Made by a program: the position numbers and the translations under genes. This document shows, piece by piece, positions 35,557 through 45,243 of a stretch of DNA of 64,000 nt (position 1 is its first letter; each line of letters opens with the position of its first letter). Source of the stretch: Bacteroidota bacterium (lineage in GTDB: Bacteria; Bacteroidota; Ignavibacteria; UBA10030; UBA8401); the NCBI GenBank assembly GCA_035506275.1, contig DATJPT010000006.1:220635-284634 (forward strand). Reading direction: 5' to 3'. Below the pieces are notes generated by a model, which was given only the letters and a program-made list of their open reading frames with translations, did no database searches and was not told the origin of the DNA.

Positions 35557-35997
35557 TCAAATTATTTTGATCATATCCAGAAACATCGCCAGAAAGAAGA
35601 TGCCGAAGAGAAGGATGAAGACTGCGGAGATGCCCGACTTGATCATCATCTCCTTCGTCCGCTCCTTGTCGATGGCGACTTTGGGATAGGTCTTCACCGT
35701 CATATCCCCCATGACCGACGTCTGGCAGGAGAGGCGGATATTTTTTTCGATCCGGCGCGCGTAGAACGGCGTGCTGCTGATAAGCGTCTGCTCCTCGTCT
35801 TCCCTTCGTGCCGAGGCCCCTTTTCCATCGACGACTTCCACACGGCACGTGCCGCACAATTCAAAACCCCGGCAATTGATGATCTTGGCAAAACCGATAT
35901 ACGGCGAGACGCCGTTATTCAGCAACGCACGGCGGAGGTTTGCACCGACCGGAACTTCGATCGTCTTGTTTTCATTTGCAAGCGTAATGACTGGCAT
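35557..35997 (-). CDS. Membrane-anchored [2Fe-2S] ferredoxin
   Basis: 146 residues. The plant-type ferredoxin fold occupies 1-105 with cluster ligands Cys in INCRGFELCGTC (C-x5-C-x2-C, about 42-51) and the fourth Cys in RLSCQTSV (about 90). A single C-terminal membrane helix (about 122-143, GISAVFILLFGIFFLAMFLDMI) anchors it with the cluster on the cytoplasmic side. It passes electrons to or from a membrane partner not visible here. The tail anchor is an uncommon addition to this family. Confidence 0.9.
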   Translation of the reverse strand: MPVITLANENKTIEVPVGANLRRALLNNGVSPYIGFAKIINCRGFELCGTCRVEVVDGKGASARREDEEQTLISSTPFYARRIEKNIRLSCQTSVMGDMTVKTYPKVAIDKERTKEMMIKSGISAVFILLFGIFFLAMFLDMIKII

Positions 35998-36316
35998 GCG
36001 GCAATGACTCCAAATTTGTTGGGGGAGGCTGTGTGGTTGATAACAAGAAAATATTGAAAAAAGCGGAGGGAATCAAGAAAAAGGCGCCGATGCAGCGTTC
36101 CTCGTCGAGTCAAGATCACGGCAAGGAACCATTGGCTCAAATTCCAGTCTAATACCAGGACAATCCGACGGTGTCTAAGAAGTATAGGCGGCCGGTATGA
36201 GACGCCGGAAAGGCATCAATTTCGGCGTGCAAATGTCCTCAGTATTTCGTATGTTATTGTTGCCGGCAGTTACCCCGCTGAACAGAAAAAAAGTCTTCAA
36301 CGTTCAATAGTGGTTC
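35998..36316. other. Intergenic region before divergent genes, nothing definite
   Basis: About 320 AT-richer bases between the ferredoxin gene (minus) and the plus-strand genes. It must hold divergent promoters, but no operator or hairpin could be assigned. Confidence 0.4.
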
Positions 36317-36691
36317 ATGGACAGCAGGAAGATCACGTCAGTATTATTTTTTGTCATAGCGGCTTCGCTATTGCAATGGGGATCTCTGTCCGGAAAGCCG
36401 ATCGTTTCTTCCCCCTCTCAATTCCGCAGCGCACTTTACCAGTGCAGCAAACCGGCAGAAGGCCGTTTCAACGGCAAAGCCTTGAATTCTGTCGAAGTTC
36501 AGCGCGAGCTGACGTTCAGGACTCACAGAGGTTTGCAGGAAGACAACGACAAGATCTTTGCATACCTCATCATCTCCCTCGGAGTCTATTCTCCCGCTCG
36601 ATGCAGCGTTGTCTCGACCGTCACGACGTTGTTCATCTCCCAGTATCATTCCAGTCTCCCTTCCTTACGGGCGCCCCCTTCGTTGTCGTAA
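36317..36691 (+). CDS. Possible small secreted protein
   Basis: 124 residues. Residues 1-26 look like a signal peptide (MDSRKITSVLFFVIAASLLQWGSLSG), which is the only positive evidence. The rest has no recognised motif, there is no ribosome site, and an overlapping frame of similar length competes. It could be a relic or chance frame upstream of the TolC gene. Confidence 0.3.
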   Translation: MDSRKITSVLFFVIAASLLQWGSLSGKPIVSSPSQFRSALYQCSKPAEGRFNGKALNSVEVQRELTFRTHRGLQEDNDKIFAYLIISLGVYSPARCSVVSTVTTLFISQYHSSLPSLRAPPSLS

Positions 36692-36793
36692 ACTCAGTTG
36701 TTCCTTGGTTCCATTCCGATCAAAATGAATTAAACCCTAATTTAATTCAGATTGAGGTCAGCATACATTAACTCCTTCATAGCGGATCACTCT

Positions 36794-38179
36794 ATGTCCA
36801 AGTTAGTCTTGATGGCTTTTGCTGTTATGACAACTGCCGCAGCAGTGGGGCAAACAAAGGCCGTCATCAGTCTTAAAGGGGCGTTGAACACGGCGCTGGT
36901 GAATTATCCGGAGCTCAAATCGAAACGGTATCTCGTCGCGAGCGCCGAAGCGACGGTGACCGACGCCGAACATCAGGAACTCCCGGCGTTTTTCTTCAGC
37001 GACCAGGTCGACCTCGGCACCGACAACGGCGTCGGCGGTTCGTACTTCCCGATGGGAATCATCCCATCCACCTCAGGCGGAATTCGCACCGACAACATCA
37101 CGAGCACATTCTCCGGCAACCTCGGCGTTGCCTACCTTCAGCACGAGCTCTATAATTTCGGCTTGAACGGGGCGCGGATCGACGCGGCAAGGTCTCTCGT
37201 CGATTTCAGCAACGCGGATTACCAGGAATCGACGTACCTGCTGCAGTACCACGTCGCCCAGCTCTATTTCGAACTGCTCCGGTACCGGCTGCTGGTCAAC
37301 GTGCAGCAAAAGAACATCGACCGTTACAGCGTGCTCTATAATTATATCAAAGCTTTCACGAAGAGCGGCATCAAACCGGGGGTCGATTCGTCGATCGCGA
37401 ACGCCGAAGTCTCGCGGGCCCGGATCGAATACGTGCAATCGTCCGAAGCATACCGGAAGCTGAAACAGGAGTTTCTCTACTATACCGGGTACAAGGTCGC
37501 GGATTTCGACATCGATACGACGCTCTACGGACTTCCCGAGGAGCGTCTCGGCCGTATGCAGCAAAGCGTCGCCGGCGAATCGGTGGACAACGGAAATCCG
37601 GTGCTGGCCTTCTACAACAACCGGTGGGAATATTCCCTGTCGCAGGAAAACCTGATCTCGAAAAGCTATCTCCCGAAATTGTATCTGGTCGGGAGCGCAT
37701 GGATGCGCGGCTCGAGCATTTCCCCGAAGGACGTCTTCGGCAGCTTGTCGACGGGCCTGGACTACAGCCGCTACAATTACATGGCGGGCATCGCGTTGAC
37801 GTACAACATCGTCGACCTTCTGCACCAGAGCGACCGGACGACGATCCAGCACCTGCAGACCGAATCGATGCAGCAGGATGCGGTGCAGCAAAGAACCGAA
37901 CTTGAGCATCAGCTCCAGCAGGCGGACATCGCGATCCAGGCAGTGATGGAGAGGGAGCGGGAAATTCCCCGCCTGCTGAGCGCGGCGCAGAATGTGTTCG
38001 CGCAAAAATCGGCGCAGTACAACGCGGGCATCGCGAACATCACCGAGCTGGAAGAGGCCTCGTACCTCCTTTACAAAGCCGAGATCGACGAGGTGGAGCT
38101 CTTGCCCGATCTGTTGAACACGCTTTTGAACAAAGCGGTCACCAACAACACCCTTAACGCGTTTCTTACAAATTTCTGA
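36794..38179 (+). CDS. TolC-family outer-membrane efflux protein
   Basis: 461 residues from ATG 36794; a TTG 14 codons earlier is less likely. A signal peptide covers 1-20 (MSKLVLMAFAVMTTAAAVGQ). The body shows the TolC pattern of long helices with two repeats (ISLKGALNTALVNYPELKSKRYLVASAEATVTDAE, then late QLQQADIAIQAVMEREREIPRLLSAAQNVFAQKSAQYNAGIANITELEEASYLLYKAE). It forms the trimeric outer-membrane and periplasmic tunnel for the RND pump encoded next, 9 bp downstream. It is the first gene of the efflux operon. Confidence 0.92.
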   Translation: MSKLVLMAFAVMTTAAAVGQTKAVISLKGALNTALVNYPELKSKRYLVASAEATVTDAEHQELPAFFFSDQVDLGTDNGVGGSYFPMGIIPSTSGGIRTDNITSTFSGNLGVAYLQHELYNFGLNGARIDAARSLVDFSNADYQESTYLLQYHVAQLYFELLRYRLLVNVQQKNIDRYSVLYNYIKAFTKSGIKPGVDSSIANAEVSRARIEYVQSSEAYRKLKQEFLYYTGYKVADFDIDTTLYGLPEERLGRMQQSVAGESVDNGNPVLAFYNNRWEYSLSQENLISKSYLPKLYLVGSAWMRGSSISPKDVFGSLSTGLDYSRYNYMAGIALTYNIVDLLHQSDRTTIQHLQTESMQQDAVQQRTELEHQLQQADIAIQAVMEREREIPRLLSAAQNVFAQKSAQYNAGIANITELEEASYLLYKAEIDEVELLPDLLNTLLNKAVTNNTLNAFLTNF

Positions 38180-38188
38180 GCAAGGACC

Positions 38189-41100
38189 ATGGTAGACTTC
38201 GCACTGAAACGGCCGATCACGATCATCGTCATTTTCCTGGGAATTATTTTATTCTCGATCGTCGCGATCTTCACGATCCCGATCGACATCTTTCCCAAAC
38301 TCAACTCTCCCACCATTTACGTCATCGAGCCGTACGGCGGAATGTCGGCGCAGCAGATGGAGGGATTCTTTGCCACGCGCATGCAGGATCAGTTCCTCTA
38401 TATCACCGGAGTGAAGAACATCCAGAGCCGGAACATTCAGGGGCTGACGATCCTGCAGCTGACGTTCTATGAGAACACCGATATGGCGGAAGCCTCCGCT
38501 CAGGTAGCGCTGCAGGTGAGCCGAGCGATGAACTTTTTCCCGCCGGGGGCGGTCCCTCCGCAAGTGATCCGGTTCGACGCCTCGTCCCTTCCGGTCGGAG
38601 AACTCGTCTTCAGCAGCCAGACCCGCGCGCTGAAGGATATTTACGACCTGGCGATGACCCGCATCCGGCCGATGTTCGCCACCGTTCCGGGGCTTTCGGC
38701 CCCCCCGCCGATGGGGGCCAACGCGCGGACGCTCCTGATGAACATCGATCCGGAGAAGATCCGCAGCTACAACGTGACCCCCGACGAGGTCGTGCAGGCG
38801 ATCGTCAAGAATAATGTCATCACCCCTTCGGGAAACGTCCGCATCGGCAACACGATGTACATTACGACCAATAACTCGCTGGAACAGACTGTCGAAGATT
38901 TCAAGAAGATCCCGATCGTCACGAACGGCGCCTCCACGGTCTTTATGAGCGACGTTGCGACGGTCTCGGACGCCGCCGACATCACCGTAGGCTACGCCCT
39001 CGTGAACGACAAACGGTCGGTGTACATTCCGGTAGTGAAAACGGCCGACGCATCGACAATGGACGTGGTGAACGGATTGAAGGCGCGGCTCCCGGAAATG
39101 AGGGACCTGATGCCGAAGGACGTCAGCATTTCGTACGAATTCGACCAATCGGTCTTCGTCATCAACGCGGTGAAGAGCCTCGTCACCGAGGGGGCCATGG
39201 GGGCGCTGCTCACCGGCCTGATGGTGCTCCTCTTCCTGCGCGATTGGCGGAGCTGCCTTATCGTTGTGACGACCATTCCGGTCTCTGTCATCAGCGCCGT
39301 GATGTTCCTGAAATTGGCGGGACAGACCATCAACCTGATGACGCTCAGCGGACTTTCCCTGGCGATCGGAATTCTCGTCGACCAGGCCACGGTCACCATA
39401 GAAAATATCCATCAGCATCTGGAGATGGGAAAGGATAAAAAACTCGCCATCTATGATGCCTGCAGGGAAATTTCCTTCCCCCTCCTGCTGATCCTCCTGT
39501 GCATTCTCGCGGTATTCGCCCCTTCGTTTGTCATGAACGGCGTTCCAAAAGCAATGTTCCTTCCCCTCTCGCTGTCGATCGGCTTTGCCATGATCATCTC
39601 GTTCCTCGCGGCGCAGATGCTCGTCCCGGTGCTGACGAACTGGATCTTGAAAACGGAGCGGTATACTCATACGCACGGAAAGGGGCACGCCCACGCCGGC
39701 CTCGCGCTGGACAACACGGAGGTCGGAGAGATCGACTCGCATCTTAACTACGAGGAGAAGCATCCCGACGAAAACGATTTCTTCCAGAAACTGAAAACGG
39801 GTTTTCTGAAACAGGTCGAGAAGCTTTTCCCGAAAAGGAAGATGTGGGTGACAGCATATTTCGCCGCCACCATCGTCGCCGCCGGCACGTGCTTTACCAT
39901 CATCGGAAAAGACATGCTCCCCAAGGTCAACTCCGGCCAGTTCCAGCTGCGCATACGCGAGCCGGACGGCACGAGGCTCGAGCGGACCGAAGACGCGGTG
40001 CACCGGATCCTCGCGATCATCGATTCGACGGTGGACGGGCACATCGGCATCAGTTCCGCGTATGTCGGCCTGATCCCGTCAAGCTTCGGAACGAGCAACC
40101 TGTACGTTTTCAACAGCGGAACGCATGAGGCCGTGCTGCAGGTTGCGCTGGATGAAGACTACAAGGTGAACCTGGACGACTTGAAAGAGCGGCTGCGGTA
40201 CGCGATCAACAAAGACCTCCCCGGCATCAAGCTGAGCTTCGAGCCGATCGAGCTGACGGAAAAGATCATGAGCCAGGGGGCGTCGACTCCGATCGAGGTG
40301 CGTGTGGCGGGAAAAAATATGGGGGATATTGAAACGTACGCCGGCCGGCTTCGCCGGAAACTGTCCGACGTCCCGTATCTCCGCGACGTCCAGATCCAGC
40401 AGCCGCTGAAGTTCCCGGTCATCAACGTCACCTTCGACCGGCTGAAGATCGCCCAGATGGGACTGAACCTCTACGATGTCGCGCATTCGGTGACGGATGC
40501 GACGTCGTCCAGCCGCTTCACCGAAAAAAATCTCTGGTTGGACGTCAACAATTCCTACACTTACCAGACCCAGGGGGAGGTTCCCGAGTACATGATGGAC
40601 GACATGAGCCAGATCAAGTCCATCCCGCTTGTGAAGGGGATGAACCGGCCGATCCTCTCCGATGTGGCGACATTCTCCATCGACACGATCGCGGGGGAAT
40701 ACGACCGGTCGGGTCCGCGGCGATTCGTCACGGTGAGCGCCAACATCAATAGAAAGGATGTCGGGACGGCGACGGCGGCCGTTGAAGGAGCGATCGGCCA
40801 GCTCGGCGAACTTCCTCCGGGAATGAAAATCGAGATCCGCGGCATGTCGAGCCTGCTGACGGAGACCTTTTCAAGCCTGCAGAGCGGATTGGTGGTCGCC
40901 GTCGTGACCATCCTTCTTCTGCTGGCGGCCAATTATCAGTCGTTCAAGCTTTCGCTCGTCGTCCTCGCGACCGTGCCGGCAGTGCTGTTCGGCTCGCTCA
41001 TCGCGCTGCTGCTCACCGGGTCGACGCTGAACCTTCAATCGTACATGGGAATCATCATGGCGATCGGCGTCTCGGTGGCGAATGCCATCCTTATCGTCAC

Positions 41101-41419
41101 GAACGCCGAAGAGCTGCGTTTGAAATACCGGGATGTCGTAAGAGCGTCGCAGGTGGCCGCCGGCGTCCGGCTGCGTCCGATCCTCATGACCGGCATCGCG
41201 ATGATCGCGGGCATGATCCCGATGGCATCGGGGTTCGGCGAAGCGGGGGACCAGACCGCCCCGCTCGGCCGAGCGGTCATCGGCGGGTTGGCGGCATCAA
41301 TGGCCGCCGCGCTCTATTTTGTTCCGTTGGTCTATTCACTCGTTCAGGCAAAAGCGTCGTATGAAGACCCGTCGCTCTTGCCGGATCAATCAATTACATT
41401 AGAAAGTTCACACGCATGA
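38189..41419 (+). CDS. RND-family efflux permease
   Basis: 1076 residues with the duplicated RND layout: TM1 near 10-30, periplasmic loop, TM2-6 near 335-490, TM7 near 555, second loop, TM8-12 near 900-1055. In TM4 the motif is GILVDQATVTIEN: D398 matches the first Asp of the AcrB pair, but the second position is Q399. In TM10 (IGVSVANAILIVTNAEE) A964 replaces the conserved Lys (AcrB K940). The central loop carries a His cluster near 492-503 (HTHGKGHAHAG). It exports toxic compounds with the TolC and adaptor partners. Its coupling may differ from AcrB; substrates unknown. Confidence 0.93.
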   Translation: MVDFALKRPITIIVIFLGIILFSIVAIFTIPIDIFPKLNSPTIYVIEPYGGMSAQQMEGFFATRMQDQFLYITGVKNIQSRNIQGLTILQLTFYENTDMAEASAQVALQVSRAMNFFPPGAVPPQVIRFDASSLPVGELVFSSQTRALKDIYDLAMTRIRPMFATVPGLSAPPPMGANARTLLMNIDPEKIRSYNVTPDEVVQAIVKNNVITPSGNVRIGNTMYITTNNSLEQTVEDFKKIPIVTNGASTVFMSDVATVSDAADITVGYALVNDKRSVYIPVVKTADASTMDVVNGLKARLPEMRDLMPKDVSISYEFDQSVFVINAVKSLVTEGAMGALLTGLMVLLFLRDWRSCLIVVTTIPVSVISAVMFLKLAGQTINLMTLSGLSLAIGILVDQATVTIENIHQHLEMGKDKKLAIYDACREISFPLLLILLCILAVFAPSFVMNGVPKAMFLPLSLSIGFAMIISFLAAQMLVPVLTNWILKTERYTHTHGKGHAHAGLALDNTEVGEIDSHLNYEEKHPDENDFFQKLKTGFLKQVEKLFPKRKMWVTAYFAATIVAAGTCFTIIGKDMLPKVNSGQFQLRIREPDGTRLERTEDAVHRILAIIDSTVDGHIGISSAYVGLIPSSFGTSNLYVFNSGTHEAVLQVALDEDYKVNLDDLKERLRYAINKDLPGIKLSFEPIELTEKIMSQGASTPIEVRVAGKNMGDIETYAGRLRRKLSDVPYLRDVQIQQPLKFPVINVTFDRLKIAQMGLNLYDVAHSVTDATSSSRFTEKNLWLDVNNSYTYQTQGEVPEYMMDDMSQIKSIPLVKGMNRPILSDVATFSIDTIAGEYDRSGPRRFVTVSANINRKDVGTATAAVEGAIGQLGELPPGMKIEIRGMSSLLTETFSSLQSGLVVAVVTILLLLAANYQSFKLSLVVLATVPAVLFGSLIALLLTGSTLNLQSYMGIIMAIGVSVANAILIVTNAEELRLKYRDVVRASQVAAGVRLRPILMTGIAMIAGMIPMASGFGEAGDQTAPLGRAVIGGLAASMAAALYFVPLVYSLVQAKASYEDPSLLPDQSITLESSHA

Positions 41420-42516
41420 AAACCGCATTGTATCTTCCCGTCACGGCCATCCTTCTCGCCGCTGCCTCATTTTCCTGCAGCAAAAGCGAGGGGGCCGCAG
41501 CGGATAAAAAAACCGCATCGATCGATTCGACGACCCATCCCCTGTACGTTATCAAAGCGCAGGCAGTGAAGAACGTTCTCCGTCTGCCTGCGCAATTCAG
41601 CGCGTATGAGGCCGTGAGCATCTTTCCGAAAGTGAACGGCTACATCAAAAAAATGAACGTTGACATCGGGTCGGTCGTCAAGGAGGGGGAGATCATCATG
41701 GAGATGGAAGCCCCGGAGATCGAGGAGAACGAACTTGCGGCCCATGAACGATTCCTGAAGGCAGAGGCGGCGTACGACGCAAGCAAAGACAGCTACGACC
41801 GGCTCCTCCGCGCCTCGAAAACCGCGGGAGCCGTCTCGCCGAACGACCTTGAGACGGCGCATTCGACGATGCTCTCGGACAAAGCGCTCTGCAACAGCGA
41901 GAACGCGAGCTGGAAGGCGACCGAAACGCTGAAAGACTATTTGATCGTGCGAGCTCCGTTCGACGGGACGATCACGCAGCGCAACATCCATCCCGGCGCG
42001 CTGGTGACGGTCGGAACAAAAACGGACGGTGTGCCGATGCTGGAGCTGCAGCAAATCTCGCGGCTCCGGCTGCAGGTGAAAGTTCCCGAAACGTACGCGA
42101 CGCAGCTGAACGCAGACCAGGAAGTATCCTTCACGGTCGAAGCGCTGCCGGGACGGCTCTTCACCGGAAAGATCGCCCGTCAGGCGAATTCGCTGGACGA
42201 AAAATACCGGAGCGAAGCGGTGGAGATCGACGTCATGAACCCGGAGAAATTATTCATGCCGGGGATGTATGCGGAGATCCTGCTTCCCGTGGCGGGGCAC
42301 ACGAACGCGCTCGTGGTGCCGCAGTCAGCGGTGGTCACGTCAACCGAAAAAAAGTATGTCGTCAAAGTGAGCGGACATCTCGCCAGGATCGTCGACGTGA
42401 CCACCGGAAATGAGAACGACGGAATGATCGAAGTGTTCGGCACCCTCAGCGCGAACGACAGCGTGATCGCCGCAGCCGGCGACAACATCAAGCAGGGGGA
42501 GTACATCAATTATTAA
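41416..42516 (+). CDS. RND-pump periplasmic adaptor (membrane-fusion lipoprotein)
   Basis: 366 residues. The signal ends in a lipobox-like AASFSC, so it is probably lipid-anchored to the inner membrane. The barrel-sandwich hybrid domain has EAVSIFPKVNGYIKKMNVDIGSVVKEGEIIMEMEAPEIEENE and, after a helical hairpin (about 105-170), LIVRAPFDGTITQRNIHPGALV. A beta-barrel and membrane-proximal domain follow. The start overlaps the permease stop by 4 bp (ATGA). Gene order TolC-permease-adaptor is the reverse of the common adaptor-first order. Confidence 0.93.
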   Translation: MKTALYLPVTAILLAAASFSCSKSEGAAADKKTASIDSTTHPLYVIKAQAVKNVLRLPAQFSAYEAVSIFPKVNGYIKKMNVDIGSVVKEGEIIMEMEAPEIEENELAAHERFLKAEAAYDASKDSYDRLLRASKTAGAVSPNDLETAHSTMLSDKALCNSENASWKATETLKDYLIVRAPFDGTITQRNIHPGALVTVGTKTDGVPMLELQQISRLRLQVKVPETYATQLNADQEVSFTVEALPGRLFTGKIARQANSLDEKYRSEAVEIDVMNPEKLFMPGMYAEILLPVAGHTNALVVPQSAVVTSTEKKYVVKVSGHLARIVDVTTGNENDGMIEVFGTLSANDSVIAAAGDNIKQGEYINY

Positions 42517-42530
42517 GAGACCGGTTCACC

Positions 42531-42826
42531 GTTTCTGTCATTCCGGGACGTAAGCCAGGCCGAAGATCCTTTTCGGCCGTGGGAGAGTTGGAAACTCGCC
42601 CCACGGAGAAGACGTTGAAACCGCTTGGCACCCCCGATTTTTCCGTCCGTACATACTCCCATAGCGACGGTGACGTGCTGTGAATCCTTCAGCCAGAGGC
42701 ATCTCCATGGGGCAGGTTTTCCTTTGCCTCGTGCCGCCTCATGGCACTCGCTCAGGATGAAAAGACTTTATGGGGGGTAATAGAAGAGTTTTCAACCTGA
42801 GCGAACGCGTCGAAGGGCCGGGGGGA
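42531..42826. repeat. Dispersed intergenic repeat block
   Basis: The 314-bp gap between the convergent efflux and phoU genes holds GTCATTCCGGGACG near 42538, a GGCCGAA/TTCGGCC hairpin at 42558-42578, CACTCGCTCAGGATGAA near 42745, and AACCTGAGCGAACGCGTCGAAGGGC near 42795. These words recur in the other intergenic blocks. Confidence 0.65.
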
Positions 42827-42830
42827 ATAC

Positions 42831-43496
42831 CTACTCGATATCTTGCGCGTGGTGTTTTACGATCTTTGCATCGACGAGATAGACCACATCCTCCGAGATG
42901 TTCGTTGCATGGTCGGCGAGGCGCTCGAGATGACGCGACAGGACGATGATATGAGCCGCCGGTTCGATGATCTCAGGATGGGACTTCATCTCCGAAACGA
43001 GGAAGTTGAAAATATTTTTGTTGAGGTTGTCGACAAGGTCGTCCTTCGGAAGGATCTCGCGAGCGAGGTCCGGATCGTTATTCACGAACGAATCGATCGC
43101 ATGCTTCACCATTTCCCGCGCGATGCTCGACATTTCGATGACGCGGGATCTCCGCAGCAGTTCAAGGTTGTATTGAAGCGATATCGCCCGCTCGGCGATG
43201 TTGACCGCAATGTCCCCCATCCGTTCCAGTTCATGGTTGATCTTCAGCGCCGCCATGATCAGCCTCAGGTCTGTGGCAACCGGCTGCGTGAGCGCGAAGA
43301 TCCGTTCGCACTGCGCATCGATGAGGTTGTCGAACCCGTCGACCTTGCCGTCGCGATCCATCACCAGCCGCGCCCGTTCGACGTTCGATTCAAGCAGGGC
43401 CGTCGTTGCGAGGTCGATCTGTTCGTCCACAAGACTTCCCATCTTGATGATATTCGTGCGAAGTTGGTCGAGCTCTATTTCAAAATGTCGGGGCAT
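42831..43496 (-). CDS. phoU: Phosphate signalling regulator PhoU
   Basis: 221 residues, helical throughout, with two PhoU repeats (about 10-100 and 115-205). The metal-binding signatures are in the form ELERMGDIAVNIAERA and HLERLADHATNISEDVVYL. PhoU links the Pst transporter to the PhoR kinase and limits phosphate uptake. It closes the porin-pstSCAB-phoU gene set, 75 bp after pstB; the PhoB-PhoR pair is 11 kb upstream on the same strand. Confidence 0.96.
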   Translation of the reverse strand: MPRHFEIELDQLRTNIIKMGSLVDEQIDLATTALLESNVERARLVMDRDGKVDGFDNLIDAQCERIFALTQPVATDLRLIMAALKINHELERMGDIAVNIAERAISLQYNLELLRRSRVIEMSSIAREMVKHAIDSFVNNDPDLAREILPKDDLVDNLNKNIFNFLVSEMKSHPEIIEPAAHIIVLSRHLERLADHATNISEDVVYLVDAKIVKHHAQDIE

Positions 43497-43499
43497 GAG

Positions 43500-43553
43500 G
43501 GATAAAGTAAAAGTTAAAAATGAAAAGGAAAAAATTAAAATTACAAATTTAGG
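43500..43553. repeat. A-rich heptamer-like repeat
   Basis: TAAAGTAAAAGTTAAAAATGAAAAGG-like 7-bp units between pstB and phoU. Same class as 23.18 and 31.5 kb. Confidence 0.65.
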
Positions 43554-43571
43554 ATCTGGTAATAAGAATGA

Positions 43572-44399
43572 CTATCCGAAACGGCCGGTGATGTAATCTT
43601 CGGTCTGTTTTTTCTGAGGTGAGGTGAATAACCGCTCCGTCTCGCCGAACTCGATGAGCTGGCCGAGGTAGAAGAACGCGGTCTCGTCGCTCACGCGGGC
43701 GGCCTGCTGCATGTTGTGCGTGACGATCACGATCGTGTACGTCTTTTTCAATTCCTGGATCAGCTCTTCGATCTTTGCCGTCGCGATCGGGTCCAGGGCG
43801 CTGGCCGGCTCGTCCATCAGAATGACCTCCGGGTCCACGGCGAGAGCCCGGGCGATGCAAAGCCGCTGCTGCTGTCCTCCGGACAAGCTGATCCCGGACC
43901 TGTCGAGAATGTCTTTCACTTCATCGAAGAGAGCCGCCTGGCGGAGGCTGCGTTCGACCGTTTCTGCGAGTGAATTCTTCCTTACCATCCCGTTCAGCCG
44001 CAATCCCGCCGCAACGTTGTCAAAAATGGACATTGTCGGAAAAGGGTTCGGCTTCTGGAAGACCATCCCGACCCTTCGGCGCAGAACCACCGGGTCATAC
44101 TCGTCGATATTTTCCCCGTCCAGCATAATGGAGCCTTTGCGCGAACCGCCGGCAACTTCGTGCATCCTGTTCAGGCACCGGAGGAACGTAGATTTGCCGC
44201 ATCCCGACGGGCCGATGATCGCGACCACCGCGTTCTGGCGCACGTCGAGCGATATCCCGTGCAGCACTTTGCTCTTGCCAAAGAACGCTTCCACGTTGAC
44301 AGCGGAAACTTTTACGTTCATAGTTTTTTCCGGTTCACGTTTGCTTCCGATGACGAGCGGCGCCTGTGTGACCTTTTCGTCAATGACCGTTTCCTGCAT
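43572..44399 (-). CDS. pstB: Phosphate ABC transporter ATP-binding protein PstB
   Basis: 275 residues from ATG 44399, which has AGAGGA 6 bp upstream; a TTG six codons earlier is in frame. All ABC motifs are present: Walker [11 protein letters not shown]-loop [10 protein letters not shown], signature [16 protein letters not shown], Walker [14 protein letters not shown], and the switch His in VTHNMQQA. It energises phosphate import as a dimer under PstA/PstC. It overlaps pstA by 20 bp. An N-terminal extension of about 30 residues precedes the usual start region. Confidence 0.97.
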   Translation of the reverse strand: MQETVIDEKVTQAPLVIGSKREPEKTMNVKVSAVNVEAFFGKSKVLHGISLDVRQNAVVAIIGPSGCGKSTFLRCLNRMHEVAGGSRKGSIMLDGENIDEYDPVVLRRRVGMVFQKPNPFPTMSIFDNVAAGLRLNGMVRKNSLAETVERSLRQAALFDEVKDILDRSGISLSGGQQQRLCIARALAVDPEVILMDEPASALDPIATAKIEELIQELKKTYTIVIVTHNMQQAARVSDETAFFYLGQLIEFGETERLFTSPQKKQTEDYITGRFG

Positions 44400-45243
44400 A
44401 GCGTCCTCTCGTGACAAGTCGAAATATAATGTTCAGGATCGTAATAAAAAAGATGAGGACAAACGCCGCCGCCCACGCCTGCCTGTTCCAGTCCGAGAAC
44501 GGGGCCTTTGCATAATCATAGATAAAAACGCTGAGCGAAGCGATCGGCTGGCCGATCTCCGTCGACCAAAAACGATTTCCAAGAGCGGTGAACAGCAACG
44601 GGGCCGTTTCACCCGCCGCCCGCGCAAGGGCGAGAATGATCCCCGTCGTGATTCCCCGCAGTGCGGTAGGAAGAATCACGCGCAGCGTGACCTTCCACCG
44701 GGCGATACCGAGGGCGAGCCCCGCTTCCCGGATCGACTGTGGAACGAGCAGGAGCATCTCTTCCGTTGTCCTTGTCGCCGTCGGGATCATCAGGATGCCG
44801 AGCGCCACGCCCCCCGCCAAAGCGGAGAACCGTTTCATCGGAAGGACGACGATGATGTACGCGACGACGCCGACCACGATCGAGGGGATGCCGCTGAGCA
44901 CGTCGGTCAGGAACCTGACGACCGCGGCAAACGTGCCGTGCTTGTGTTCGGCGAGATAAATTCCGGTAAAGAGGCTGATCGGCAGTCCGAAGAGGGTGCC
45001 GAGGCCGATGAGGATCGCCGTTCCGACGATCGCGTTCGCCATCCCGCCGCCGCTTTCGCCGACCGGCTTCGGCATCTGGGTGAAAAAGTCAAGGTTGAGC
45101 GCTCCGATTCCCTGCGAGAGAGAATAGAAGAAGATGAGGAAAAGCGGGATGATGGCGATCAGGGCGCTCAGGACGCACAGCGCCGTCGTGATCGCGCTCT
45201 TTGACTTCCGCCAATAGTGAAGTTTTGAATACCCGTGTTTCAT
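44380..45243 (-). CDS. pstA: Phosphate ABC transporter permease PstA
   Basis: 287 residues with six membrane helices. The PstA pattern is seen at [48 protein letters not shown] and in the EAA-loop region [46 protein letters not shown]. It pairs with PstC to form the phosphate channel. It overlaps pstC by 4 bp and pstB by 20 bp, so the genes are one transcript. Confidence 0.96.
   Translation of the reverse strand: MKHGYSKLHYWRKSKSAITTALCVLSALIAIIPLFLIFFYSLSQGIGALNLDFFTQMPKPVGESGGGMANAIVGTAILIGLGTLFGLPISLFTGIYLAEHKHGTFAAVVRFLTDVLSGIPSIVVGVVAYIIVVLPMKRFSALAGGVALGILMIPTATRTTEEMLLLVPQSIREAGLALGIARWKVTLRVILPTALRGITTGIILALARAAGETAPLLFTALGNRFWSTEIGQPIASLSVFIYDYAKAPFSDWNRQAWAAAFVLIFFITILNIIFRLVTRGRYAGNGH

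Noticed and set aside
36310..36771. Plus-strand frame of 153 codons overlapping the 36317 frame
   Set aside because: No signal, no ribosome site and arbitrary composition; the 36317 frame at least has a signal-like start.
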